Shown piece by piece: positions 24,450 to 36,900 of a stretch of DNA of 64,000 nt (position 1 is the first letter of the stretch; each line of letters opens with the position of its first letter). A model generated the notes under the pieces. That model did no database searches, was not told the DNA's origin, and saw only the letters and a list, made by a program, of their open reading frames with translations. The stretch spans positions 40,443,201-40,507,200 of the forward strand of contig NC_065887.2 of NCBI RefSeq assembly GCF_932274485.2. The letters are read 5' to 3'. Source of the DNA: Patella vulgata. Taxonomy: Eukaryota; Mollusca; Gastropoda; Patellidae. A program made the translations under genes and the position numbers.

Positions 24450-24789
24450 TTAAAATATTTTCCACAAACATGAAGGCCGTTAAATTAACCCTCTCAGCCG
24501 ACCGCTATATGGTGATTGGTTTATACCTGCCAGGATATGACTTTGTTAGAGTCTCTTGCCATTAGTTAAGGATACAACTATGCGTGTGAGCCCGATAAAA
24601 TGTTTGGGTTTTGGGGTTGTAGCAGGGCTGGGGGTGGGGGAAAAGGGGCGCTGCTTACAACCATAAAAGATAATGCGTATTGATAAAAGATTTGAAGATA
24701 TTTTGCGCGCTTCGTAATGTAAAGACGCTGTCCCAAATATGCCTTAAAAATTTATGCCCATTAAGATCACTGCAAGAGAGACGAAGACG

Positions 24790-25166
24790 ATGAAATGAAA
24801 TGAAATGAAATGAAATGGGGTTTAACGTCCTACTCCTACCTGGGCTAATGAAGACGGGCATACGCCATACAGTGTGCTATGAGGGAAATTTTGCCCGGAC
24901 AGCGGCACTATCGCCTACTCTTATATCGAATTCCAACTGCCAAGGGATCTTTTACGTGCATTCCAATGTATACACAATGGACCTTGGTTTTTCGTATCAT
25001 CCGAATGACTAGACAGCTGTCCTTGTCAGGCCCTCCGTCCTGCATCACTGACAAGGAGAAACCACGCCGGAAAATCTGGATGAACTTTCTCGGCCAATGC
25101 AGGGGTCGAACACCCGACATCCAGGTTAGCGAGCCAGCGCCTTACCCACTTAGCCAGGTGATCCCC
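24790..25166 (-). mobile_element. SINE family A, full-length reference copy (377 bp)
   Basis: (ATGAA)n-type tail at the left, body, and a tRNA-like head at the right. On the minus strand the head shows A box TGGCTAAGTGGGTAAGG and B box GGTGTTCGACCCC. It is flanked by an 11-bp direct repeat with one mismatch (AGACGAAGACG at 24779-24789, AGACGAAAACG at 25167-25177). This defines the family as tRNA-derived and mobilised by LINE machinery. Confidence 0.93.
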
Positions 25167-25724
25167 AGACGAAAACGAATATGTAATATTTGATTGATAC
25201 GTTTGCCAAAGGTGAAATAAGGGGGTATATTTTTATCTTTATCAATTTATTTAGTTTTAAATTTACTTATAGAGGTCGAATTTTTAATACTTATATCAAG
25301 GTTATTCCATTCTTTTATGGTAGAAGGTATAAAGGATTTAGAAAATAAAGTTGTTCGACAACAGTAATCAGTTAAATTATTGCTATTGCGAAGATTATAA
25401 GGAGTTTATAAGGTTGCTGTCAACTTGATGGCAATGCACCCCCCCCCCCCCCTCTAGAAAAAAAAGCAGCTGACTCTTAATTATCACTTTATCTTCCCTA
25501 TAAATATGCGCACAAGAGTGGTGAAATAAATAATGATCGATGCCTGAAAACTTTCAATGCAGTCAAGGGATCGATGCGATTTGATGGATTCTGGTGTATA
25601 ATCTTGGGTAACAAAAAATCATGTTGGTAGGCCTATGTGGCCATAAATCACTAAAGATTTGTCCACTGACTTGAATGTTAATTCTCGTCTCTTAGACCGA
25701 CTCTAACTTTTTCCGGGGGGGGGG

Positions 25725-25992
25725 GGGCTGAATGGTTAGCACGTGCGCGCTTTATCATTAAGTCTGTCATTGAGTCAACTGGTGTGGTTTCGAATCCCCG
25801 GTTGTACGTAACAAGGAGTATGGTCGCCTGTCCAATTTCGTGGGTTTTCTCCGGGTCCTCCGGTTTCCTCCCACTGCCAAAGACCCCTACGTGCAAGCGA
25901 ATTATGGAAATAAAATTGAACCGTATGTTAGTCCCAAAATGACCTATAGGTGTCGAGTGGACGTTAAACCCCATTTCTCCCTCCCTCCCTCT
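25725..25992 (+). mobile_element. SINE family B, reference copy
   Basis: Sense copy: tRNA-like head (A box TGGTTAGCACGTG, B box GGTTTCGAATCCCC), body with GGGTTTTCTCCGGGTCCTCC and AATTATGGAAATAAAATTG, ending GTTAAACCCCATTTCTCC and a CT-rich tail. A tract of Gs directly precedes it. Confidence 0.88.
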
Positions 25993-26309
25993 CTCTCTCT
26001 AACCTCTTGGCCAAAAGCACGTATGAGGTTCACCATGGACAACTTGAGATACACAAGCTGGAAGTAGAGAAAAGTAAACATGCAATTTTTGACCCTACCT
26101 CTCAACTCTTGTATCCTTCCGCCTCAAAACCACGAATATTCACCAAAACCGGGCAGAAAATGTATTTTCAAAACCTTTTCTTCGATTCGACACCAAAAAG
26201 TCAACTCAAATCGCCATGCAAAAGGGGGAAAAAGGGAAAGGGAGAAAAATAACTTTCGCCCTACATTCGGAATATTTGGAGAGCTGTGTCCATGTATCCT
26301 ATTCACTTT

Positions 26310-27190
26310 TTTATTTGAAAAAAAGGAGTTGTTGCCCTTTAGTTACATGATCGTCGAGGGAGAGATGGGGGTTGTCATGGCCTGTTTGTCTAGAGTGTTG
26401 CGCTACTGCATAGACCGGGGCTCACCCTGCAAAACGGCCCTGGTTTGTAGTGGAAAACCAAAATTAATATGGACGTCGGGAGAGAAAATGATGGTGGTAT
26501 GCTGTATGCATCCTATTTACTTTTTTTATTTTAAAAATGGAGTTGTTGCCCTTTAATTACATGACGTCCATTAAGTCTAGTACTTATGCATCATAGTCAA
26601 GGGAGGGATGGGGATTGTGGTGGCCTGTTTGTCTAGTGTGTCGCGCTACACCGGTTACCTCGGACTTGCGTTCGCGTGGTTTCGACCCCTAGAAGGCAAA
26701 GTAAAGGGTGTTTATTTACCCGATGAAATCTGATTGCCGTCTCGTACGCCCGAAGTTGGAAGGGAAAATAATGGTAGTGTTCACCCTATTCACCATTATT
26801 GCAATTTATTTGCATGACGTTTAGTGCATCCAGGATAGTCACGGGAGGCGGGGAGGGGGTCTACTGGTCTAGACTCAATCTGTTTCACAGAGAATTACGA
26901 GTGTAGCGGCCTAGCAAATAATCATCTGCCGATCAGTGTGGTCTAGACTGTCGCACTTCGAGCACTTGCTGGAAGGCCATCTCGGACTAACGGTCGTTAT
27001 TTCGACCCCTTGTGTGGGCGTATGTGACTTGAAGATAGGGATATACCTTGTCAACCTCGTGGGTTTACTCCGGGGACTCCGCACCCCCCCCCCCCCCATT
27101 GGAAAACAAAGGACACTTGTCGGGGATATTCCAGCCTGTCTCCACCTAGTCCGTGGTGTTAGACAAAGTCCGAATTATTGCGTTAAATAG
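26310..27190 (+). repeat. Three degenerate tRNA-like repeat units
   Basis: GTTGTTGCCCTTTA recurs near 26328 and 26541, with a diverged unit from about 26790. Each is followed by GGCCTGTTTGTCTAG-like and GTTTCGACCCC-like stretches resembling A and B boxes. The last unit runs into family B-like sequence. Diverged counterparts occur near 49150-49290 and 49620-49860. Confidence 0.55.
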
Positions 27191-27769
27191 GCTACCATTC
27201 CTTTCCCCATGTACAGTCTGTACTACCAGTGTTACATTTATAACACGATTCAGGCCTAAATAACGCTTAAATCTAGCGTACACTGTCGATTCTATGCAAC
27301 CGTTGAAGCAACGAGTAATATGTGCGTACAAGCAATTCAGACAGATCAGAAGCCTAGTTAAAGCGAGCCATCATTTTTGTAACATCACTTTACAGATTAA
27401 GCCAAGTGAAACCCTTCACATCCCTAATTAACGGTTTAATTAAAGATTTAGTTACACGAAATCCAAATCAACATTTTGATGGATCACACTTCTGTGGAAT
27501 ATAGGAACGCAGCATACGTTCAGTGCCTTAGATTGTAACTTTCAGATTTCCATTTAATATTTGGATAAATGAATGACGACTTATAACATATTATAACATA
27601 CGTTCAGTGCCTTTATGGATGCCAAATCAAAACAGTATCAGTTGGTTCCACTTGATTTGGTTACAATACATTGCACCGAGTATGGAAGCTATATGTTCAA
27701 AAAATCAACAACACTTAATTAGTTATTTACTCTACACTATATTTAATGAAGAACAATCTATGGATGTGA

Positions 27770-28210
27770 TATAATATAATATATTTAATGGATAAACAAT
27801 CTATTGATGTGATTTAAATATTTCATAGACAACAATCTAAGGATATGGTAAAATAGAATTTATAGATGTGATATAATAGAATATATTTAATGGATACATG
27901 GATGTGGTTTAATAGAATATATTTAATGAATAAACAATTTATGGGTGTGGTGTAATAGAATATATAATTGTCTAACACTTTATGGATGTGGAAAGCAGTA
28001 TAATTTATGCATGAACGTTCTTGGAATGTACAATACAACATATTCAATAATAACCATTTTCGAATATTTTTTTGATGATACAAAATATTAATAGTGAGGC
28101 TATTCTTTAGATACTGCAATAGTGAGGCTACATATTAATAGTGTAACTATTCTTTAGATTTATAATACAATATATTAATAGTTTAACTATTCGTAGATAT
28201 ATGATATGGT
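27770..28210. repeat. About 40-bp AT-rich imperfect tandem repeat
   Basis: Repeats of AATCTATGGATGTGATATAA with AATATATTTAATGGATAAAC; counterpart at 50255-50765. Confidence 0.7.
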
Positions 28211-28244
28211 ATCTTACAATTTTAGTGCGTCATTATAGCACTGT

Positions 28245-28430
28245 ATGAAATGAAGACAGGCATATGCCATACAGTGTGCTATGAGGGCAATTTTGCATGG
28301 GTAACGGCGCTACGACATACTCTTAAAACGAATTCCAACTGCCGAGGGACCTTTTACGTGTACGCCAATGTGAACACGAAATCTCAGTTTTTTTTATACC
28401 ATCCGAATGACTATACGTTGTCCCTTGCAG
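28245..28430 (-). mobile_element. SINE family A fragment, unit 1
   Basis: Body only (CATACAGTGTGCTATGAGGG, CATCCGAATGACTATACG). It sits at the same place as the copy at 50790-51010, so insertion predates the duplication. Confidence 0.85.
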
Positions 28431-29123
28431 CACAATATGAATCGCTTGTAATAGGAATACATTGTAAAAGGAATATCAGCCCAATACTAGTTACATTCCG
28501 TTCAGTATTTACAAAGATATGTTGAATTAAAATTTCATCAATCTATACTGCTCGCTATGTAATAAAACAAGAAATACATTTTACATTAAGAAATGAAAGG
28601 GCTGATTAAATAAAACCCCTGATACTATATTTAGAGATGAAATATCTGGTTAAACAAAATACATGATAATATAGCGATAAATATAAAAATAGAGGAATGG
28701 CTGTTTGATAGAAATACATGTACATAATAATATTATACAGGAGATAAAATATACCGATGGGATATGACTGAAATGGAGAAATTTGTCTAACAGAGAACCT
28801 GACACAGAATGAGAGATTATATTTACTGATTAGTATATTGTTTTCGCTGATGTTTGGGTATTGGATCGCGTCAAAGGTCATACGAGCAGCTTTTGACCTT
28901 ATGACGTCAGACATTTGATTAACCAATCAGCATTGATGTTACTAGGTGATACCACAGTTCCGTGCAAACACACCTAAAGCTCGCCGTAACAGACCGTTTC
29001 ATCAGCTATGCCCTCACATCATTCAGAACACGTCAATGATAACAACTCTTCCAGATCCTAGTGTAGTAAAGACAAGTAAAACGAAATTTTAAACTATAAA
29101 AACGAAACGAAATAGGATCTGTT
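28431..29123. other. 3' flank of the left CARD/ankyrin gene
   Basis: Noncoding. 28570-28860 matches 51160-52130 except that the latter holds the FLYWCH element. From about 28870 the two units stop matching. Confidence 0.6.
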
Positions 29124-29345
29124 TTAATCAGATTGATATATTGTAATCTTTGCTCCTTTGAATATAAGGAACTTAATATTTTCTTGTTGTCGAATCTTTG
29201 TTTTAAAAGACCACAGTAAGGCTGTAATATTGTCATCGTCAGTTTTATTTACATCGTATCCCGCATCATTGACTAGCCATTTTACTGTATCTAATGTACC
29301 TAGATAACAACTATGATGTAGTGGATAATTACATTTACCAGTCAC
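29124..29345 (-). pseudogene. Left copy, last ankyrin unit after second break
   Basis: Encodes YPLHHSCYLGTLDTVKWL... and ends GAKITIYQSD. It matches the last unit of the right copy but sits in a different frame from 29372-31663, after small length differences around 29346-29375. Its end is probably closer to the ancestral C terminus than that of the right copy. Confidence 0.65.
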
Positions 29346-29371
29346 CCTCGTCTGTCATGCCATCTTCATAA

Positions 29372-31663
29372 TTATGGTCGACATATTATAATCTTAGCAC
29401 CTTTAGAGATAAGGAAATTAATCTTTTCCATCTGTTGAACCTTTGATAGGAAACAGCATAATAATGGTGTATAAATGCCTCCCGAACGCTGATTTATATC
29501 CAGCCCTATTTCATTCACGAGAAATTTAACAGTTTCAGTATTACCATCCCGACAACTAACATGCAGTAAACTATCATTATTATTATCTACAGTATGTAAT
29601 CTTACCCCTTGTGATGACAAGAATCCGAGTTTACCGACAGGATTAATGTCAGACATACAACAGTGTATAGCCGGTGTCCAACCATTAGTGTCTTTATGGT
29701 GGACATCTAGTCCTATGTCATTCACCAGATATTCAACAGTTTCAATAGTACCAAAACAACAACTAACATGCAGTAAACCCATCTTATCATTATTTACTGT
29801 GTGCAGATTTGCCCCCTTTGATGACAGTAATTTGAGTTTACTGACAGGACTTATTTTAGACGTGGAACAGTCCATAGCTGACGTCCAACCTTCATTATCT
29901 TTATGATGGACATCCAGCCCTATTATATTCACCAGATATTCAACAGTTTCAATAATACCACGTAGACAACTAACATGCAGTAAACTCATATTATCATTAT
30001 CTACAGCATGCAGATTTGCCCCTTTTAGGGTCAGAATTTTCAGTTTACCGACAGGACTTATGGATGAACAGGCACATGATATAGCCGGTGTTAAACCGTT
30101 ATTGCCTTTTTGATGAACATCCAACCCTATTTCATCTACTAGATATTTAACAGTTTCAATAATACCCATAGCACCACTAGAAAGTAGTAAACTCATATCA
30201 TTTTTATCTATAGCACGTAAGTTTGCCCCTTTTGATGACAGGAATTTGAGTTTACTGACAGGATTAAACTTAGACACACAACAATGCATAGCCGGTGTCC
30301 AACCATTATTGTCTTCATGATGGACATCTAGCTCTATTACATTAACTAGATATTCGACAGTTTCAATATTACCCTCTCCACAACTAAAATGCAGTAAACT
30401 CATATTATTGACAACTACATCACTTAAACTTACCCGCTTTGAAGTCAGAAATTGGAGTTTCTTGATAGGATTATCATTAGATAAAGAACTTTCTATAGCT
30501 GGTGTTATACCTATATTGTTTTTATGATGAACATCTAGCCTTACGTCATTTACTAGATATTCAACAGTTTCAATAGTACCCTCTCGACAACTAACGTGTA
30601 GTAAACTATTATTATTATTATTATCTACAGTATGTAAACTTACTCCTTTTGATGAGAGGAATTTAAGTTTACTGATAGGATTTATTTTAGATACAGAACA
30701 GCACATTGCCTGTGTGTTACCTTCATTCGTTTTATAATGGACATCCAGCCCTATGTCATTTACTAGATATTCAACAGTCTCGACAGTACCATCTAAACAA
30801 CTAAAGTGAAGTAAACTCACATTATTGTTACCTACAACACGTAAATTTACCCCTTTTGACGACAGGAATTTGAGTTTACTGATAGGATTTATTTTAGATA
30901 AAGAACAGCACTTTGCCGGTGTGTAACCTTTATTGTCTTTATAATGGACATCCAGCCCTACGTCATTTACTAGATATTCAACAGTTTCAATAGTACCCTC
31001 TCGACAACTAACGTGCAGTAAACTGTTATTGTCGTTATCTACAGTATGTAAACTTACTCCTTTTGATGAGAGGAATTTAAGTTTACTGATAGGATTTATT
31101 TTAGATACAGAACAGCACATTGCCGATGTCCAACCATTATTGTCTTTATAATGGACATCCAGCCCTATGTCATTTATTAGATATTCAACAGTCTCGATAG
31201 TACTCCAAACACAACTAGCATGCAGTAAACTCTTATTATTGTTAACTACAACACGTACATTTACCCCTTTTGATGACAGGAATTTGAGTTTTTCGATAGG
31301 ATTAATGCTAGATAGACAACAGAACATAACCGGTGTTAAACCTTCATTGTCTTCATAATTTATATCTAGCTCTATTTCATCAACTAGATATTTAACAGCT
31401 TCAAGAGTACCTTCTCTACCACTACGATGAAGTAAACTTCTATTATTATAATCTACAGCACGTAAACTTGCCCCTTTTGATGACAAGAATTTGAGTTTCT
31501 TGACAGGATTAATGTTAGAGGCAGAACAGAATACAAACGGTGTGTTACCATCATTGTCTTTATGGTGGACATCTAGCCCTATTTGATTTACTAGATATTC
31601 AACAGTTTCAAGTTCACCATATCCACAACTAATGTGAAGTAAACTACAGTTGTCATCATCCAA
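29372..31663 (-). pseudogene. Left copy, out-of-frame remainder of the ankyrin array
   Basis: 763 open codons without their own start context, continuing the ankyrin array one frame away from exon 5. It holds eleven 69-residue composite units (SLLHxSC...ETVEYLV...LDVHxKD...NPxxKLKFLSSKG). The order of units differs from the right copy. A TAA at 29372 ends it where the right copy reads through. If the A-run difference at 31662 is a sequence error, this belongs to exon 5 above. Confidence 0.7.
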
Positions 31664-33992
31664 ACCTGTAAACTACACCCCCTGGACAACAAGAACTCGA
31701 GTTTTTTAATAGGATCAATATCCGACATCACAGAATAACATACAGGAGTCCAACCAGTCTTGTCTTTTTGATTTATGTTTAATCCTATTTCATTCACTAA
31801 ATAATGAACCGTGTCAATAGAACCACGTCTACAGCTATGGTGTAGAATACTACGGTTATTTTCATCTACTACATTAAAATCCATACCTTTATTGTTTAAA
31901 ATTCTCATCTTATCAACAGATTCACAACATATGAATAAAATACTTTTATTAAAAAGATTGCTATCTGTTCCATATGGCAATATACGATCTAAGATAGTTG
32001 TTAACATGGAGTTATCCTGTAACTTTGTTGCTTCACCAATTATGGTCTGGGTATACTTGGGATCAAAAGATGTCATCTTGTTTATTAGTATTTCAAAACA
32101 CTTTATGTCATCATTAGCTATTATTTCTAATAAAGGAATTCGATTGAGTTTATCAGCCTTATGTAAAAATGACCCAGCTTCGATTAACTGATTTAGAATC
32201 TGGGTTACATCGACATCAGTTCTACCGCCATAAGAGCTGCAAACAATATGAATAGGTAACCTGCCCATATCATCTTTGGCATTAACCTCCGCGTCTTGAC
32301 TTATTAAAATAGACACAGTCTCTTTTTTGCCTCGCGCAACAGCCAGATGTAGTGGTGTACTACCACTGTCATCTCTAGCATTTACATCAAACGCCCTGTC
32401 TATCAGAAAATTGATTATTTGATGATTGTCGTGCTTTGAATCACACGCATTGTGAAGAATTGTTCTTGACTTATTATCACGCTTGCTTTTGTCGAAGTTT
32501 GTGAAATTACTGACATGGTTAACAATGTCAAATTTATCTGAGTAAACCACTAAATGTGGTAATGCCGATAAGTCTCCAATTTCCTTTTCATTTAAAAGAT
32601 TCATTTTTTTGATAGGGTCATGAACCGAAACAGCAGCAAGGCCGATTATATCCCACCCCATATCCGTTTTTTCCTCAACTAATTGGGGTAGCTGATCATG
32701 AAAATAAAAGAGTGCTGCTTCGAGACATCTCATGTCTCCATGAAGTGTAATGTAATGAAGAAAATTGCCACTTTCCTGTACTTCACGAATATTTCCCAAA
32801 TTGATAAATTTGGTATTGTGCAACAAATTGGCTATATCATTCCTACCAAGAAAATGTGATAAAAATGCACAGTCAATGAAAGCAGGATGGCTGATTATAT
32901 CAGAATTCTTATGTAATTCTTTTAAAAAGCGCATTGAAAGCTCGTCGAAATAATCGTCATGTATTTTAATACACCGATCTACTTGGTGATTTGTTCTAAC
33001 CACTGACATCAAAAGTTCAAAAGAACAGTATTGTAAAGCCATTTCCATGCATTCAACGGAAAGGTGGTGTAAAAATGGCACCCCAACAAAGTCTCGCAAT
33101 GAAAATATGTTCATATAATGTTTGAGGAATGTATCTGAAAGTTCATTGAGATTACGCTTAGCGCCATTCAATTTAAATTCTGGGCATATTTCTTTAGTGA
33201 CGGTCGAAATAAGAGACTTAACTCTCGCGGGACAATTTTGTTTAAGGTCTTTCTCTGAAACAGTATGTAAACAAAATACTAGTGCTAGTGTAGCATATAT
33301 ATATTTATTTTCGTTCCAAAACGTTTCTAATTCTAAAATAAGAAATTCATGCGAACTATCAAAAATCGCCGGTAATTTATCAGTCGTTAATTTGCTACAC
33401 AAACTGGCAATCGATGGAAAACCGAAACAGTCAGTAATTTTGGAAATTATCTTATTAGATGATATTTCATAAAAATCTAAAAATTGTCCCCTTTCTTTAG
33501 TGTTTAAAGAGAATTCGCCTTTATGAAGAAATATTTTATTTGTTTTTTCAACATGTTCCACAAATAAATCATAATTCTCTAATTGATATTTAGAAGAAAG
33601 GTAAATATAATCTCTCATTACATAAATAATAACTAATTTGCCCCTTTCTTTATTAACCCGAAGAGTGCCAAAATGAGCAGGCCATTTATCAATACGTGCC
33701 TGTAATTTATTATATTTACCATACATGTCATCGATGATATAAAGATACTTATCATCTTCAAAGCTCACTTCTTTTAAATCATCCAAATCATTAATCAACA
33801 ATGGTTTATATTCCGGACGTTCTTCAATGAATTGTTTGGCTATCATCATTGATAGCACAGTTTTACCATCACCAGCCGCCCCTACTATTCCTAGGATTTG
33901 ATGATTCTTCAGTATCTTCAAACCTTCATAAAGGGCACGGGTCTCAACATATGTTTTATCTTTCACATAGTTAAGATTTTCAAGTGCTTCAC
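31591..33992 (-). CDS. Left copy exon 5: STAND ATPase and first ankyrin repeats
   Basis: Starts after TTTTGTCTTCAG (GEALENLNYV). Walker A and B are intact. About 20 residues differ from the right copy over some 790; several cluster around ELHKNSDIISHPAFIDCAF. The frame leaves the ankyrin sense at about 31663. Confidence 0.85.
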
Positions 33993-36900
33993 CTGAAGAC
34001 AAAAGGTAAGTTTATTGATATGAGCTACATATAAATCGCTAAAAAAAAAGAAAAACACCTTAACAACTTTGAAACACAATGTATTTAAGCTAGGCTTAAA
34101 AGTATGTCACATTATACATTTTAATTTGTGTGGGGTCTTTCAAACCTTTGTTCAATCTTGTACCTTTTCAATAATTATAGAAGTAATTGAAACTTTTGAA
34201 CTAAAAATCATGAAGATATCAAACACCGGATATTTACATTTGCTGTATATACACGTCACACAAACAGTCTCAGTATAAACCATACCTTGTTGACTTTTTG
34301 CGAAGAAAAAGAACGGGCACAAACATATTTCTCTAGATATGGAACATTAATTAACTGTGTGTCCTAATTTATAGCCAAGAACAGCAAATATCAGGTTTTA
34401 CCAAATCCAGAAAGAGACTAGCTAATGTTTGAACGGGCAAAATACCTAATGGTTCAACTTTCAACCAAAATGAAATTAAATGAGGTTTAACGTCATATTG
34501 GTCTACTGGGCTAATGGAGATGGGAATTCCAACTGCCAAGAGTTCTTGTCACGTGCACACCAATGCGTATACTAGACCTCGGTTTATCGTCTTATACGCA
34601 CGACTATACATTGTCAATTCCCTCCCCCTCCTGCATCACTGAAAAGCAAGTGCAGATTTGAAATTGGCCCAATAAAAAATCAATGTCTTATTGAAAAACA
34701 ATAACCGCTTCTTTCTTTAAAAGATTAGGTTGCCGAGCAGGATTTAAGCCTCATTTTATTCCATTAAACTCATTTCGGTCTTTCAATTTCTTTAAAAGCA
34801 GTACAGAATTGAGCTTTTCTGGGATACAAATAAGACATCATACCAAAAATACAATATTATTCATATAGAAATTCTTAGAATTGCCCGTTGATATCACTGT
34901 TAAATGTGACATTTAACTTATTGGGGATGGGGTGGGGTGTTTCGACATTTGCGAGGTCACAATGCTCATGTATCTAATTCATTTGTGTTATATCCTGATC
35001 CATCCGCCACATAATCATAAATATACAATAAAACCTAATAGAACCAGCGGCTGCCAGGCAGGATACGCCCACATTTTCGAGAGATGGATAGAGAACAAGC
35101 TAACAAGAAAGTGATTTTTCCTACTATCAAGGGCCATAATTCAGGAAATTACAATTCGATATGCGCATATATCGAAAGGAACTGAACGACTGGCAGCCAT
35201 TTTGTCTGTCAATTTTGGGCCGATTTTCACGAAATTCGAACTCAATCGTCCTCAGGGTGTAACGGTGATATAATAATACGGTTTTTTAAATCGGATAAAA
35301 ATTATGACCTCTATAAGATCCACAAGCTAAAAACGCAATTTTTCGTACAATCAGGGGCCATAATTCAGGAAATTACGGTCCGATATGCGCGAATATCGAA
35401 AGGAACCGAGATCTTTGGGTTATAGACTTACATTTCAAGTTTCAACAAAATCGGATAAAAATTGTGACCTCTATAGGGTCCACAACCTTGATATATCATT
35501 TTCTTACGCTATTTGAGAACGAACGATGGCCATTTTGTCTGTCAATTTTGGGCCGATTTTCACGAAATTCGAATTCAGTCGTCCCTAGGGTGTAACGGTG
35601 ATATAATAGAACGTTTTTTTAAATCGGATAAAAATTATGACTTCTATAGGGTCCACAAGCTAAAAACGTGATTTTTCGTACAATCAGGGGCCATAATTCA
35701 GGAAGTTACGGTCCGATATGCACGAATATGGAAAGGAACCGAGATCTTTGGGTTATAAACTTACATTTCAAGTTTCAACAAAATCGGATAAAAATTGTGA
35801 CCCCTATAGGGTCCACAACCTTGATATACCATATTCTTACGCTATTTGGGAACGAACGGCGGCATTTAGTCTGTCAATTTTGGGCCGATTTTCACGAAAT
35901 TCGAACTCAGTCATCCTTAGGGTGTAACGGGGATATAATAGAATGTTTTTTTAAATCGGATAAAAATCATGACTTCTATAGGGTCCACAAGCTAAAAACG
36001 TGATTTTTCGTACAATCAGGGGCCATAATTCAGGAAGTTACTGTCCGATATGCGCAAATATCGAAAGGAACTGAGATCTTTGGGTTATAAACTTACATTT
36101 CAAGTTTCAACAAAATCGGATAAAAATTGTGACCTCTATAGGGTCCACAAGCTAAAAACGTGATTTTTCGTACAAACAGGGGCCATAATCCATGAAGTTT
36201 CGATCCGATACATGCCAATATCGAAAGCAGCCGAGATCTTTTGGGGATAAACCTATATTTTAAGTTTCGTCGAAATCGGATAAGAATTGTGACATGTAGA
36301 GAGTCCACAAACAATTGTGGACGAACGGACGGACGGACAGGGGCGACGGCATAATACGTCCACATGAAAATGTGGGCGTATAAAAAGCAGAAACAAACGA
36401 TATTGTACGATTCATAACCATAAAGTCAATAGCAATTACCATGAAGTAGGTGAGGGAGCGAGTAAGAATGGGTGACTTGCTATAAATTCACGAAATCTTA
36501 GCCTATACGGAGACAGACAACCAAATATTTGTTGTATACGTCACTACCTTCCTTGTAGATAGTGCATATCTGTCTCATCATTCCGTATGAAGTCCAGTAA
36601 TAAACACCTGACATGATCAACTACTGTCTTCATAGTCATCATTATAACAAATTTCACATAGAATATATTGAAATCTAAACTCTACCTTTCATTGTCCTCA
36701 ATCTGTGACTGTCTATACTCCTTTTACCTGAAATACGTGTAAATATAGAACAATAACCACTCCCATTTGGCAACCAATTACACCTTATAGGTCAACTTAT
36801 AATTTAATATTAAAATTTCAAAGTTGTACGAGGGACAATGCAATACACACTAGATTGCACTGACTGGACCCAAGATCTGGTCATAAACTAAATAATAGGA

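Noticed and set aside
25725-25810. tRNA gene
   Set aside because: A and B boxes are present but no cloverleaf closes; this is the head of a family B SINE.
29646-32191. Plus-strand open frames opposite the ankyrin exon
   Set aside because: Antisense shadows of the 207-bp repeat; the same frames recur in the right copy, and codon sense is on the minus strand.
34270-34320. Possible extra exon of the CARD gene (donor GTATGG near 34290)
   Set aside because: No acceptor gives a frame compatible with exons 4 and 5.
35668-36003. Plus-strand 111-codon frame, also at 59963-60298
   Set aside because: Sits in the tandem units of the composite repeat and is conserved only because the units are duplicated.
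36540-36600. Possible extra exon (donor GTAGTG near 36545)
   Set aside because: The only acceptor candidates are weak and break the frame between exons 4 and 5.
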